Assembly: GCF_001428605.1 (NCBI RefSeq)
Contig: NZ_LMID01000011.1
Location: 553,072 to 617,071 of the forward strand
From: Sphingomonas sp. Root720
GTDB taxonomy: Bacteria > Pseudomonadota > Alphaproteobacteria > Sphingomonadales > Sphingomonadaceae
DNA: 64,000 bases
Reading direction: 5' to 3'
The notes under the pieces were generated by a model, which saw only the letters and a list, made by a program, of their open reading frames with translations, ran no database searches and had not been told where the DNA came from. Of the stretch, positions 35,213 through 44,183 are shown in pieces (position 1 is the stretch's first letter; each line of letters opens with the position of its first letter). The translations under genes were made by a program, and so were the position numbers.

Positions 35213-35226
35213 GGGGAGTCTACGTA
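35213..35226 (+). promoter_or_regulatory. GGGAAnTnTACGWA site B
   Basis: GGGGAGTCTACGTA, 11 of 12 specified bases. It faces the small ORF at 35307 (94 bp) and, beyond it, patZ; the K+ channel gene starts 38 bp away on the other strand. Confidence 0.65.
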
Positions 35227-35306
35227 GCGATCGCTGTGGGGAGGTCTTCTAATGTCGGGGCGAGCGGCAAGTCCGCATTCGCCACCGATCCAGAAGGGAC
35301 CCGCAC

Positions 35307-35498
35307 ATGATCCTGCCACGGCTGTCTTCCGATCCCGTCCGCCAGCGCACCAGCATCGGTGTTCTGGCGCTCGCGGCGGTGCTCATGATCACCGCGACGG
35401 GCGCTGTCTTGGAGCCGGGTCACGACGCGACGCGGCAGAGCGCGTCGACCAGCGGCAGCGTTGCCGCCGCCGTCGGCTCCGCGCTTTTGCGCCACTGA
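35307..35498 (+). CDS. Small membrane or exported protein of unknown function
   Basis: 63 aa with one hydrophobic segment (SIGVLALAAVLMITATGAVL), a basic N-terminus and a Ser/Ala-rich tail. AGAAGGG lies 9 bp upstream of the ATG. No family recognised. Supported mainly by the ribosome site, the membrane-segment pattern and the regulatory site B upstream; it could also be a leader region of the patZ transcript. Confidence 0.42.
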   Translation: MILPRLSSDPVRQRTSIGVLALAAVLMITATGAVLEPGHDATRQSASTSGSVAAAVGSALLRH

Positions 35499-35695
35499 CG
35501 GACTCGGGGGCCCGCCCCGCGGGGAGGTGCCCCGCGATCTGGCGCTCCCGGCGGCCACCCCGTCGGCGCAACCTCTGCATCGGGCTCGCAGATCCCGACG
35601 GGCTGTGGAGATTACGAATAGGGTCGAGGCGACCGCCGCGCCATCACCAAGGCTGCTGCTGGCGATCGGCAGTGCCATCCACGGGAGGACGTCCC

Positions 35696-38368
35696 ATGTC
35701 GATCCGCGATCTGCAGTCTTTGCTTCACGCCCGCTCGGTGGTCGTCGTCGGCGGCTCGTCCCGCCCCGGCTCGCTCGGCAGCGATCTTCTCGCCAACATC
35801 GCTGCAGGAGGATTTCGCGGTCCCATTTTCGCGGTAAACCCGAATCCGGTGGAAGCATCGGGCGTTCGCTGGTTCGCGTCGATCGAAGCGTTGCCGGAGG
35901 TCCCCGACCTAGCGCTGATCGTCACGCCGGCGGCAACGGTCGCCGCCATCGTCGAAGGTCTCGGCCGGTTCGGCGTTCGTGTCGCCGTCATTCTGTCGGC
36001 CGGCTTCGAAGCCGATGCGGCATCGCGCGCCGCCATTCTCGATCGGGCCCGGGCCTGCGGCGTGCGTCTCATCGGTCCCAACACGCTCGGCTTGATCGCA
36101 CCCGGCAACGCGCTCAACGCCTCTTTCGCGCTCAGCGCGGCAAAGCCTGGCGGCCTGGCGCTCGTCTCGCAGAGCGGCGCGATCATTGCGGCGATGATCG
36201 ATTGGGCTGCGCACCGTCCGATCGGATTTTCCGGCATCGTGTCGGTTGGCGACATGGTCGATGTCGATCTGGGGGACCTGATCGACCTGTTTGCCGTCGA
36301 TCCGGCGACCGACGCAATCCTGCTCTATCTCGAGCAGGTGACCGCGCCGGAGAAGTTCATTTCCGCGGCGCGCGCCGCAGCCCGTCTGAAGCCGGTCATC
36401 GCCATCAAGGCGGGCCGGACCGCCGATGGCGCCGCTGCCGCGCGCTCGCACACCGGCGCGCTCGCCGGTTCGGCCGAGGTGTATGAAGCCGTGCTCGAAC
36501 GCTGCGGCGTGGTCCTCGTCGACAGCCTCACCGGACTTCTCGATGCCGCCGAGGTGACCGCCAAGCTGAAACCGCCCCGAGGCAACCGGGTCGCAATCAT
36601 GACGAATGGCGGCGGCGCGGGCATTCTCGCCGCCGATGCGCTGGGCGACGCCGGCGCGGTGCTTTCTCCCCTCGATGCCGTACAGCGCGCGCAGCTCGAT
36701 GCGATCCTGCCTCCAGCCTGGTCGCGCGGCAATCCGGTCGACCTGCTCGGCGATGCGGGTCCCGCACGCTACGGCGCCGCGCTCAAGATCCTGTTGGGCG
36801 CATCGGGTACCGACGCGCTGCTTCTTTTCCACTGCCCGACCCGCGGATCGGCACCGATGGCCGTGGCCGAGGCGGTCGCCGCCGAAGTGCGCGCGGCGCG
36901 CGCCGCCGGCAGCCGCATGCCCGTCATCGCCTGTTGGCTGGGGGCGCCCGACGAGGCGGTGCGCGGCGTGCTGGCGGCGGCGGGGATACCCCTCTTCACG
37001 ACCCCCGATGATAGCGTTCGAGCCTTTGGCTATCTCTTGGCGGCGGGTCGCGCACAGGCCGGACTCGTCGAAAGGCAACCGGCCCGAGGGGAGGTCCCGC
37101 CCGACCGCGCCGGAGCGCGCCGGCTCATCGCCGGCGTGCGGCAAGCCGGCCGGACGCAGATGACCGAGATCGAAGCCAAGGCGTTGCTTGCGGCCTATGG
37201 AGTCCCGATCATCCCGACCCGCTTTGCCGCGAAAGCCGAAAATGTGCTCGACGCATGTACCGGACTGGCGCCGCCCTATGCTGTCAAGATCGTCTCGCCC
37301 GATCTCACGCACAAGGCCGATGTCGGCGGAGTTGCGCTCGGGCTTTCGTCTGGCAGTACAGCCGCTACCGCCGCCTTCACCATGGCGGAGCGTGTCCATC
37401 GCCTTCATCCCGAGGCAAGGATCGAAGGCTTCGCCGTCGAGACGATGAGCACGCGCCCCCAGGCGATCGAACTTATCGCCGGGATCGCCAACGATCCGAC
37501 CTTCGGGCCGGTGATATTGTTCGGCGCGGGAGGGCATGCCGTCGAAATCATCGACGACAAGGCGCTCGGATTGCCGCCGCTCGACCGCGCCCAGGCCGAG
37601 GCGATGATCGACAGGACGCGTGTCGCGCGCCAGTTGCGAGGCTATCGCACGCGCTTGCCGTCCGACATGTCCGCTATCGTCGATACATTATGTGCGCTTT
37701 CGGCGATCGCGGTCGATCATCCCGAAATCCTCGAACTCGACATCAACCCGTTGATCGCCGACGCCGATGGGGTGATGGCGCTCGATGCGCGCGCGGTCGT
37801 CAGTGTCGAGGTGTCACCGGCTTCCCGGCTCGTCATTCGTCCGGTGCCCGTCCTGTGGAGCGCCGATCTGGTCACGCGATCGGGCGCGCATATCCATGTC
37901 AGACCCGTCGTTCCCGAAGACGAGGCTTTGCTGGCCGAGATGTTTCGTCATGTGAGCGCGGAGGATCTGCGCTTCCGTTTCCTGTCGAGTCTTCGCGAGG
38001 TCGACCATGACCATCTCGCGATGATGACCCAGGTCGATTATCGCCGAACGATCAGTTTCGTTGCCCTGGCGTCCGATGGCGCCGCCATCGCCGTCGCGAT
38101 GCTCGCTGCCGATGCCGACCGAAGTCGTGCCGAGGTCGCGCTCTCGACCCGCTCCGACTGGAAGGGCCAAGGGGTCAGCTACACGCTGCTGGAGCATGTC
38201 TTGCGCTATGCGACCGCCGAGGGCATCGCGACGCTTGAGGCGATCGAGAGCGCCGACCATGACGAGGCGATCACCCTTGAGCGCGATCTCGGCTTCGAGC
38301 CCCGGAGGAGCCCGGACGACCCCAGCCTGAAGATCGTCCGCCGTGTGCTGACCCCCTCGGCCGCCTGA
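35696..38368 (+). CDS. patZ: PatZ-like ADP-forming acyl-CoA synthetase fused to GNAT acetyltransferase
   Basis: 890-aa multidomain protein. CoA-binding Rossmann domain (about 1-130, VVVVGGSSRPGSLG), succinyl-CoA-ligase-like domains with the phospho-His candidate His252 in RSHTGALAGS, an ATP-grasp domain (about 480-700, YAVKIVSPDLTHKADVGGV and LFGAGGHAVEI), and a C-terminal GNAT domain (about 735-880, IHVRPVVPEDEALLAEMF). This is the layout of bacterial Pat/PatZ lysine acetyltransferases, which switch off acetyl-CoA synthetase. Start ATG 35696 has GGGAGGA upstream. Its neighbours and site B suggest a role in low-oxygen acetate or acyl-CoA control (inference). Confidence 0.88.
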   Translation: MSIRDLQSLLHARSVVVVGGSSRPGSLGSDLLANIAAGGFRGPIFAVNPNPVEASGVRWFASIEALPEVPDLALIVTPAATVAAIVEGLGRFGVRVAVILSAGFEADAASRAAILDRARACGVRLIGPNTLGLIAPGNALNASFALSAAKPGGLALVSQSGAIIAAMIDWAAHRPIGFSGIVSVGDMVDVDLGDLIDLFAVDPATDAILLYLEQVTAPEKFISAARAAARLKPVIAIKAGRTADGAAAARSHTGALAGSAEVYEAVLERCGVVLVDSLTGLLDAAEVTAKLKPPRGNRVAIMTNGGGAGILAADALGDAGAVLSPLDAVQRAQLDAILPPAWSRGNPVDLLGDAGPARYGAALKILLGASGTDALLLFHCPTRGSAPMAVAEAVAAEVRAARAAGSRMPVIACWLGAPDEAVRGVLAAAGIPLFTTPDDSVRAFGYLLAAGRAQAGLVERQPARGEVPPDRAGARRLIAGVRQAGRTQMTEIEAKALLAAYGVPIIPTRFAAKAENVLDACTGLAPPYAVKIVSPDLTHKADVGGVALGLSSGSTAATAAFTMAERVHRLHPEARIEGFAVETMSTRPQAIELIAGIANDPTFGPVILFGAGGHAVEIIDDKALGLPPLDRAQAEAMIDRTRVARQLRGYRTRLPSDMSAIVDTLCALSAIAVDHPEILELDINPLIADADGVMALDARAVVSVEVSPASRLVIRPVPVLWSADLVTRSGAHIHVRPVVPEDEALLAEMFRHVSAEDLRFRFLSSLREVDHDHLAMMTQVDYRRTISFVALASDGAAIAVAMLAADADRSRAEVALSTRSDWKGQGVSYTLLEHVLRYATAEGIATLEAIESADHDEAITLERDLGFEPRRSPDDPSLKIVRRVLTPSAA

Positions 38369-38371
38369 GCG

Positions 38372-38956
38372 ATGCGGAAGCGCAGGCGAAACGTCCTCGT
38401 CATCGACGGCCATCCCGATGCCGACATGGCAAGGCTCGGCCATGCCATGGCGGCCGCCTACCGTGCCGGTGCGGAAGCCGGCGGCCACGAGGTGCGTACC
38501 GTCACGCTGGCGACCCTCGATATTGCGCCTCTAGGCAGCCGGGCCGAATGGGAGACGGGTGAGGCGCCGCGGGCCATAGGCGCGCTGCAGCAGGATCTCC
38601 TGTGGGCCGATCATCTCGTCATCCTCTTTCCGCTCTGGCTCGGCGATATGCCCGGTCTGCTGAAAGGGTTGTTCGAGCAGCTCCTGCGCCCCGGATACGC
38701 CTTTGCCGAACAGGAAGGACGGCTTCGTCCCCGTCTCGCCCGTCGTTCGGCGCGCCTTATCGTGACGATGGGCATGCCGGCTCTGATCTACCGGCTATGG
38801 TTCGGGGCGCATGCAGTAAGATTGCTGAGGCGCAACATCCTCGGCTTCGTTGGGATCGGTCCAGTGCGCGCTAGCCTGTTCGGGATGATCGACCGGCGTG
38901 GGGCGGCCCGCCGGGCATTGCGTCGAACGGCGGCCCTGGGCCGGCGCGGGCGCTGA
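38372..38956 (+). CDS. NAD(P)H dehydrogenase (quinone)-like flavodoxin-fold protein
   Basis: 194 aa, similar to the NQO/MdaB/KefF flavoprotein family: VLVIDGHPDADMARLGHAMA at the N-terminus, LWADHLVILFPLWLGDMPGLLKG near residue 75 and GMPALIYRLWFG near 130. Two-electron reduction of quinones with FAD/FMN is the expected activity. It starts 3 bp after patZ, so it is co-transcribed. An arginine-rich C-terminus is unusual. Confidence 0.82.
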   Translation: MRKRRRNVLVIDGHPDADMARLGHAMAAAYRAGAEAGGHEVRTVTLATLDIAPLGSRAEWETGEAPRAIGALQQDLLWADHLVILFPLWLGDMPGLLKGLFEQLLRPGYAFAEQEGRLRPRLARRSARLIVTMGMPALIYRLWFGAHAVRLLRRNILGFVGIGPVRASLFGMIDRRGAARRALRRTAALGRRGR

Positions 38957-38974
38957 CCACCTTCTCTTCGACAA

Positions 38975-39008
38975 GGAAAGGGCCGCGGAATCGCCGGCGG
39001 CCCTTTCC
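38975..39008. terminator. Inverted repeat between convergent genes, possible shared terminator
   Basis: GGAAAGGGCCGC at 38975-38986 pairs perfectly with GCGGCCCTTTCC at 38997-39008 (12 bp, 10-nt loop). It lies between the ends of the quinone-reductase-like gene and the BON gene. No U-run follows on either strand, so intrinsic termination would be weak or factor-assisted. Confidence 0.6.
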
Positions 39009-39019
39009 CGTTGCGGCTG

Positions 39020-39673
39020 TCAGGCGGCAAGCGTGATGTTGTCTTCCACCCGGGTGACCCCCGGCGCCCCCAAGGCGGCGCGCTCGGCGATCTGCCGTTC
39101 ATGCCAGCCCTTGACCGAGCCGGCGAGGATCACCTTGTTGCCGTCGGTGTGCACCGTCACTGCGGCGGCGTCGGCATCTGCCTGCCGCTTGATGGCGGCG
39201 ACGATCCGGTCCCTGACCACATTGGCATTGGCACGCTGCCGAATCTCGATGAGGTTGCCGACGCCGATGACGCCGTTGATCTTGCCGGCGACCTTCCGGG
39301 CCTCCTCCATCTGATAATGCCAGTCGACCGTGCCCGAAAGCGTCACCCAGCCATGCTCGACCTTCACCTGGATCGCGTTGTCCGGAATCAGCGCGCTCCA
39401 CTTGAACATGTCGAGGATCCGTTGGGCGATTTCATGATCGGCGGTCTTCGGATCCGAGGCGAAGCGCACCTTGAGCTCCTCGGCCAGCGCACGCACGCCC
39501 GAGACGCGGCGCGTAGCCTTTTCGGCCGCCATCTTGCCGGCGTAGCTCGTCACATAGCCCGAAAGCGTGACGACGCCCTGGTTGACGGCGACGCCGATGT
39601 CGGCGCTATCGACGCTCGGCTCCCATTCCAGCTCGGCGATGACGTCGCGCTGCAATTGGCTATCGGTTTTCAT
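39020..39673 (-). CDS. Triple BON-domain protein
   Basis: 217-aa protein of three BON repeats at about 5-70, 78-145 and 150-215. Each repeat has the pattern V...G.VTLSG.V (NQGVVTLSGYVTSYAGK, EHGWVTLSGTVDWHYQ, DGNKVILAGSVKGWHE). There is no signal peptide, so it is cytoplasmic, unlike OsmY. BON proteins bind phospholipid or protect membranes under stress. It follows the short histidine kinase gene with a 4-bp overlap. Confidence 0.9.
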   Translation of the reverse strand: MKTDSQLQRDVIAELEWEPSVDSADIGVAVNQGVVTLSGYVTSYAGKMAAEKATRRVSGVRALAEELKVRFASDPKTADHEIAQRILDMFKWSALIPDNAIQVKVEHGWVTLSGTVDWHYQMEEARKVAGKINGVIGVGNLIEIRQRANANVVRDRIVAAIKRQADADAAAVTVHTDGNKVILAGSVKGWHERQIAERAALGAPGVTRVEDNITLAA

Positions 39674-40401
39674 GATGGAAGTCCTTTCGTTCGGGGGGAT
39701 GAACGTCGTCCGACGCGGACGGCGGGCTCGTCGACGGTCGGATCGAGGGCCATCGGCAAGGTCAGCGCCACGACGGTGCCGCGGCCGGCGCGGCTGCGCA
39801 GGCGCATGGCGCCGTGGCTCGTTCGGGCGAAATGGCGCACCCGGCCGAGGCCCGTACCCCTGGCTGCGGCGTGGCGATGGCCCGCGAACGCCAGGCGGGC
39901 CCCTTCCGCATCCATGCCGACGCCATCGTCGGCGATCGTGACGCGCACGCGCTTGCCCTCCAGGCGCAGGCGCACGACGATCCGGCCGGGAGGAAGGAGT
40001 GCCGCGCTCGCATTCGCGACGAGTTCGAGGATCGCCGCCTCGAACAGAGCCGGCACGAGCTTCACGAGCGGCCGGGCCCTGGTGAGATCGAATCGAACCG
40101 TCGCGTTGTGCCCCGCGATCGCCCGGATCATCGGCGCCATGGCCAGAAGGCGGTTTCCGATATCGAACAATGTGGGAAGATCGATCTCCGAGGCACGGGC
40201 GAGCAGGTTCGACGTAAGCTGTCCGCCGCGCTGCGCGGCGTCTTCGATCGCGGCAAGGAGCGTGGCGCGCTGCGCGCCGGCCGGTCCGTCCGCGAGCATA
40301 TGCTTGGCCGACGCGACGACCCCAAAGAGGTTGCGCAGGTCATGGATGAGGCCACGCTCGACCGATGTCGTGCGGGTGCTCAGCGAGTCGATGATCGTCA
40401 T
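39670..40401 (-). CDS. Short sensor-less histidine kinase
   Basis: 243 aa without transmembrane or PAS domain. An H-box-like segment LIHDLRNLFGVV lies near residue 20, and an ATP-binding domain follows: ELVANASAALLPPG (N box), ADDGVGMDAEGARLAF (G1) and GTGLGRVRHF (G2). The histidine in HDLRN fits a histidine kinase. Possible partner of the split FixJ-like receiver (31519) or of FixJ; no receiver gene is adjacent. Confidence 0.72.
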   Translation of the reverse strand: MTIIDSLSTRTTSVERGLIHDLRNLFGVVASAKHMLADGPAGAQRATLLAAIEDAAQRGGQLTSNLLARASEIDLPTLFDIGNRLLAMAPMIRAIAGHNATVRFDLTRARPLVKLVPALFEAAILELVANASAALLPPGRIVVRLRLEGKRVRVTIADDGVGMDAEGARLAFAGHRHAAARGTGLGRVRHFARTSHGAMRLRSRAGRGTVVALTLPMALDPTVDEPAVRVGRRSSPRTKGLPS

Positions 40402-40563
40402 GGGGTCGCCCTACCGATGGTTTCGGGGGAATGATGCTCAGCCGTCGCAAGCGGATGAATCCGGGATGTCCCTAAGGGTTCGCAATCGAACCGCACGCCA
40501 TGAGGTCGACCGCAACACCTCATCGCGCGATATCGATGCGCTCACCCAGATCGGCCTGCAGCT

Positions 40564-40577
40564 GGTAAGTGTACGTA
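40564..40577 (+). promoter_or_regulatory. GGGAAnTnTACGWA site C, upstream of the ADH-kinase operon
   Basis: GGTAAGTGTACGTA, 11 of 12 specified bases, 63 bp upstream of the ATG at 40627 and facing it. Confidence 0.65.
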
Positions 40578-40626
40578 GCGACAGAAGGCCACCGGCGGCG
40601 CAAGCAAAGCGAAACAGGAGATTCCG

Positions 40627-41685
40627 ATGCAGCATCGCCGCGTCATGCGCCTGGCCCGTCCCGGAGCGCGTCTGGAAAGCGTCGTCGAGGCGATCCCCGT
40701 GCCCGGGCGGCATCAGCTGCTTGTCGAAGTGGGTGCCTGCGGCGTGTGCCGTACCGATCTTCACGTCTGCGACGGCGATATCCCCGCCCATTACCCCATC
40801 ATACCCGGCCATGAAATCGTGGGCCGGGTGACGGCGATCGGCTCGGACGTCACGAATTTCCTGCCGGGCGATCGCGTCGGCGTCCCGTGGCTGGGCGGCA
40901 CATGCGGTCGCTGCGCCTTCTGCCGCAGCGGACGGGAGAATCTCTGCGACGCGCCTGTCTTTACCGGATGCACCGTGGACGGCGGCTATGCGACGCATGC
41001 GCTCGCGGATGCGCGCTACTGCTTCGCGATCCCGCCCGAGATAGACGACGTCTCCGCGGCGCCGCTGCTGTGCGCCGGTCTGATCGGCTGGCGCGCGCTG
41101 CGGCTGGCGGGGGAAGGGAAGAGGATCGGTCTCTACGGATTTGGCGCGGCGGCGCATCTCCTGGCGCAAGTCGCTATCGGCCAGGCGCGCGACGTCTATG
41201 CGTTCACCCGGCCGGGCGACGATCGCGGGCAGTCCTTCGCCCGGTCGCTGGGTTGCGCCTGGGCAGGCGGGTCGGACGAAATGCCGCCGGCGCTTCTCGA
41301 TGCGGCCCTGATCTTCGCGCCCGTCGGAGCGCTCGTGCCCTTGGCGCTCAAGGCCGTCACAAAGGGTGGCCGCGTCGTCTGCGCGGGTATTCACATGACC
41401 GACATCCCGTCCTTCCCCTACGCCGATCTCTGGGGCGAGCGCTCGATCCTGTCGGTCGCCAATCTGACGCGGGAAGACGGCGTCGGTTTTTTCCAGGCGG
41501 TCGGGCAAAGCAAGGTGCGCGCGGTTACGCATGTGTTTCCGCTGGAAGAAGCCGAAGCGGCGATCGCCAGCCTGCGCGAGGGACGTGTCGATGGCGCAGT
41601 GGTGTTGGTCCCGTCGCCCCTGGCCGGCCCCGCGAGCGATGTCGAGACCACCGTGCCGAGCCGCGGCGCCAGGGTCGGGGCATGA
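40627..41685 (+). CDS. Zinc-dependent alcohol dehydrogenase
   Basis: 352-aa medium-chain dehydrogenase. Catalytic zinc ligands are in CGVCRTDLHVCDG and GHEIVGRVTAIGSD; the structural zinc site is CGRCAFCRSGRENLC. The nucleotide-binding segment (IGLYGFGAAAHLLAQVA) is near residue 165. It resembles the AdhA-type subgroup that reduces or oxidises short alcohols/aldehydes. Site C lies upstream and the gene overlaps the kinase fusion by 4 bp. Fermentative disposal of reductant at low oxygen is a plausible role. Confidence 0.92.
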   Translation: MQHRRVMRLARPGARLESVVEAIPVPGRHQLLVEVGACGVCRTDLHVCDGDIPAHYPIIPGHEIVGRVTAIGSDVTNFLPGDRVGVPWLGGTCGRCAFCRSGRENLCDAPVFTGCTVDGGYATHALADARYCFAIPPEIDDVSAAPLLCAGLIGWRALRLAGEGKRIGLYGFGAAAHLLAQVAIGQARDVYAFTRPGDDRGQSFARSLGCAWAGGSDEMPPALLDAALIFAPVGALVPLALKAVTKGGRVVCAGIHMTDIPSFPYADLWGERSILSVANLTREDGVGFFQAVGQSKVRAVTHVFPLEEAEAAIASLREGRVDGAVVLVPSPLAGPASDVETTVPSRGARVGA

Positions 41686-43274
41686 TCCCAGAGGGGATTC
41701 CGCCGTTGCGCGGCGGCGCGATCGATCCGGAAATATCGGCGTTTCTCACCTCGGGGCAAGCCTTCGGCGGCGAGCGGCCGTCGCGGCGGATCGACACCCA
41801 TGCTGCGAGCATATTCCTCACCGCGACCCGTGCCTGGAAGCTCAAGAGGCCCGTCAATCTCGGTTATCTCGATTTCTCCACGATCGAGGCGCGCCACGCC
41901 GCGCTCGTCGCCGAGGACCGGCTCAACCGGCGCACGGCGCCCGGGCTGTACCATGGGGTCCGCGCGATCACGCGAGACGGGCATGACGAACTCTCGCTCG
42001 ACGGCCCCGGTACGCCTGTCGACTGGCTGCTCGAAATGGAGCGCTTTCCCGATGACGCCCTCCTGAGCGATCGCGCGGCGCGGGGACGGCTCGAACCGGG
42101 CATCAGTCTCGCGCTCGGCGACTCTATCGCGCGTTTCCACGGCATGGCGGAGATCGTCTTGGGACCCGGCGCCGCGCGGCGATTCCAGAAGGTCGCCGAT
42201 GCCAATCGCGTCGCGATGGCGCGCTATCCCGACCAGCTCGATCCGGAGCGCACGCAAGTCCTTGGCGATCGGATTTCCGCCCTCGGCAAGGCGCAGGCCG
42301 CCCGCTTGGAAGCGCGAGGCCGGCGCGGGCATGTCCGGCGCTGCCATGGTGATCTCCACCTCGCCAATATCGCCCTCATCGACGGCAAGCCGACGCCGTT
42401 CGACTGCCTTGAGTTCGACGACGAGCTCGCCACGACCGACGTGTTGTACGACCTGGGCTTCCTGCTTATGGACCTTTGGCACCGGGACCTGCCGGTGGAG
42501 GCCAATCTTGTGGCCAACCGCTATCTCGATCTCATGCCAGCCGAAGAGGACGCGATCGGACTATTGCCGCTCTTCATGGCCGTGCGCGCGCAGGTTCGCG
42601 CGCATGTCGCGGCGGCGCGGTCGGTGCAGGGGCAGGATCGAACCGCTCGATCCGAGGCCGCGGAATATCTCCTCCTCGCCGAGAAGCTGCTCGAGCCGGT
42701 CAAGCCGAGCCTCGTGGCGATCGGCGGCCTGTCGGGCACCGGCAAGTCAACCGTCGCGCGACAGGTAGCGGGTGCGCTTGGACGCCCGCCCGGCGCGCGC
42801 ATCCTACGCTCCGACGTGCTGCGCAAGCAGCGCGCGGGCCTTCTGCTCGAGGTTCGGCTTCCGCCCGGCGCCTATACGCCCGCAGAACGGCGTGCTGTCT
42901 ATGCGGACCTTATGCACCATGCGCGCCTGGTTCTGAGCGATGGCCAGGCCGTCATCGCCGACGCCGTCTTTGCAGATGAGGTTGGCCGCGCGGCGATCGC
43001 CGCGGTCGCGGCGGAGGCACAGGTCGACTTCAGCGGGATCTGGCTCGATGCGCCCGAGGACATGCGTGCGGCGCGGGTCGCCTCGCGCGGTCCCGATCCC
43101 TCGGATGCGACGCCGGCGGTCGTGCATGCACAAGGTGCGGCATCGGCCGTACCGCCGGTGGACTGGATAGCGGTATCGGCCGTCGGTACGATCGATGAGA
43201 TCGTCGCCGAGGTTCGTTCGAGGCTTAACCTCGATCTTTTCGGACCGGACCGGCCCGCCGGTCATCGGCACTAA
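41682..43274 (+). CDS. Phosphotransferase (APH-like) fused to P-loop kinase
   Basis: 530-aa two-domain protein. The N-terminal part (about 1-335) has an aminoglycoside-phosphotransferase-like fold, with the catalytic loop RRCHGDLHLANIAL and the metal site PFDCLEFDDELATTDV. The C-terminal part (about 350-510) is an AAA-type P-loop kinase with the Walker A GGLSGTGKSTVAR. Similar fusions often sit with universal stress proteins and low-oxygen genes; the substrate is unknown and resistance to aminoglycosides is not implied. ATGA overlap with the upstream ADH; its end overlaps the convergent usp by 4 bp. Confidence 0.86.
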   Translation: MIPEGIPPLRGGAIDPEISAFLTSGQAFGGERPSRRIDTHAASIFLTATRAWKLKRPVNLGYLDFSTIEARHAALVAEDRLNRRTAPGLYHGVRAITRDGHDELSLDGPGTPVDWLLEMERFPDDALLSDRAARGRLEPGISLALGDSIARFHGMAEIVLGPGAARRFQKVADANRVAMARYPDQLDPERTQVLGDRISALGKAQAARLEARGRRGHVRRCHGDLHLANIALIDGKPTPFDCLEFDDELATTDVLYDLGFLLMDLWHRDLPVEANLVANRYLDLMPAEEDAIGLLPLFMAVRAQVRAHVAAARSVQGQDRTARSEAAEYLLLAEKLLEPVKPSLVAIGGLSGTGKSTVARQVAGALGRPPGARILRSDVLRKQRAGLLLEVRLPPGAYTPAERRAVYADLMHHARLVLSDGQAVIADAVFADEVGRAAIAAVAAEAQVDFSGIWLDAPEDMRAARVASRGPDPSDATPAVVHAQGAASAVPPVDWIAVSAVGTIDEIVAEVRSRLNLDLFGPDRPAGHRH

Positions 43275-44068
43275 TGCGCCAGAAGCAGCGGTACCGGGCT
43301 GTTGTCGAGCATCGTGCGGGTAACGCCGCCGAACAGGGCTTCCCGGAAACGGCTATGGTTGAAACCGCCCATCACGACATAGGCGTAGCCCGAGCTGGCC
43401 TGGGCGAGGATGGCATCCGCGACATGCCTGACACCGGGACGGCGCGAAATTTGGGCATGGATGTCGTAGCGCGACAGATAGGCCGCCGCGTCCTCGATGG
43501 GCACCGCCGCCTGGCGATCTCCGAGCTCGATCAGATCGACGTCGCTGGCGCGTTGAAGGAACGGGACCGCCGCCTGAAGGGCCGCATGGGCCGGCGCCGA
43601 GCCATCCCAACACATGAGCGCCCGCCCGCCGACATCGATCCCGCGCGTGTCCTGCGGCACCGCCAGCACCGGTCTGCCGCTGGCCAGCACGATTTCGCCG
43701 ACGGCGCTACGCATGTCGGGAACGGGAAAGGCGTCGATGTGGCGATTGACCACGATCAGGTCGGCGAGGCCCGCCGCGCGTTTGAGACTGGGGATGAGCG
43801 GGTCCGTCATATCGATCATCGACCAGGGCACATCCTCGCTGGCGAACCGGGCTTCGAGTTTCGCGCGATTGATCGTCTCGGTGGCGCTCTCCTCGGCCAG
43901 CAGGTCGACGGTGCCGGCGACGGCATAGAAGTCGCCCATCACGACGGGCATCAGCGCGACGTCTAGGCAGACGAGGTGGCCCTCGAAGGCGCGCGTCACA
44001 TCGAGCGCCGCCTGCAATCTGGCTTCCTGGCCAGGGTCGTCATGAACGAGAAGCAGGATCGTCTTCAT
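43271..44068 (-). CDS. Universal stress protein (tandem UspA type), copy 1
   Basis: 265-aa protein of two Usp folds, about 1-145 and 150-265. The N-terminus is MKTILLLVHDDPGQEA; the C-terminal half ends with YVVMGGFNHSRFREALFGGV and SPVPLLLAH. The glycine pattern of ATP-binding Usps (G-x2-G-x9-G-S/T) is only partly kept (GGFNHSRF...FGGVTRTML). ATG 44068 has GGAGGCA upstream. Paralogue of the protein at 44710 (same length, same opening). Upstream are a perfect 8-bp palindrome (44095-44116) and the GGGAATTATACGAA site. Confidence 0.9.
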   Translation of the reverse strand: MKTILLLVHDDPGQEARLQAALDVTRAFEGHLVCLDVALMPVVMGDFYAVAGTVDLLAEESATETINRAKLEARFASEDVPWSMIDMTDPLIPSLKRAAGLADLIVVNRHIDAFPVPDMRSAVGEIVLASGRPVLAVPQDTRGIDVGGRALMCWDGSAPAHAALQAAVPFLQRASDVDLIELGDRQAAVPIEDAAAYLSRYDIHAQISRRPGVRHVADAILAQASSGYAYVVMGGFNHSRFREALFGGVTRTMLDNSPVPLLLAH

Positions 44069-44094
44069 CGGTGCCTCCTTCGGCCGTGCGCGAA

Positions 44095-44116
44095 ATAGCG
44101 ATGTCCGTATCGCTAT
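44095..44116. promoter_or_regulatory. Perfect palindrome upstream of usp copy 1
   Basis: ATAGCGAT-gtccgt-ATCGCTAT, 8-bp arms with a 6-bp spacer, located 27-48 bp before the usp start. The size and spacing fit a dimeric-regulator operator. Regulator unknown. Confidence 0.5.
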
Positions 44117-44140
44117 GGGCTCGGGCCGAGGCGAAAAATC

Positions 44141-44154
44141 GGGAATTATACGAA
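44141..44154 (+). promoter_or_regulatory. GGGAAnTnTACGWA site D, perfect match, between usp and BLUF gene
   Basis: GGGAATTATACGAA, all 12 specified bases. It faces the BLUF gene (43 bp to ATG 44184, 79 bp to ATG 44220) and lies 73 bp from the divergent usp start. Confidence 0.7.
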
Positions 44155-44183
44155 TGGGGGGAGCGCGGCTGGGAGGATTGCGG

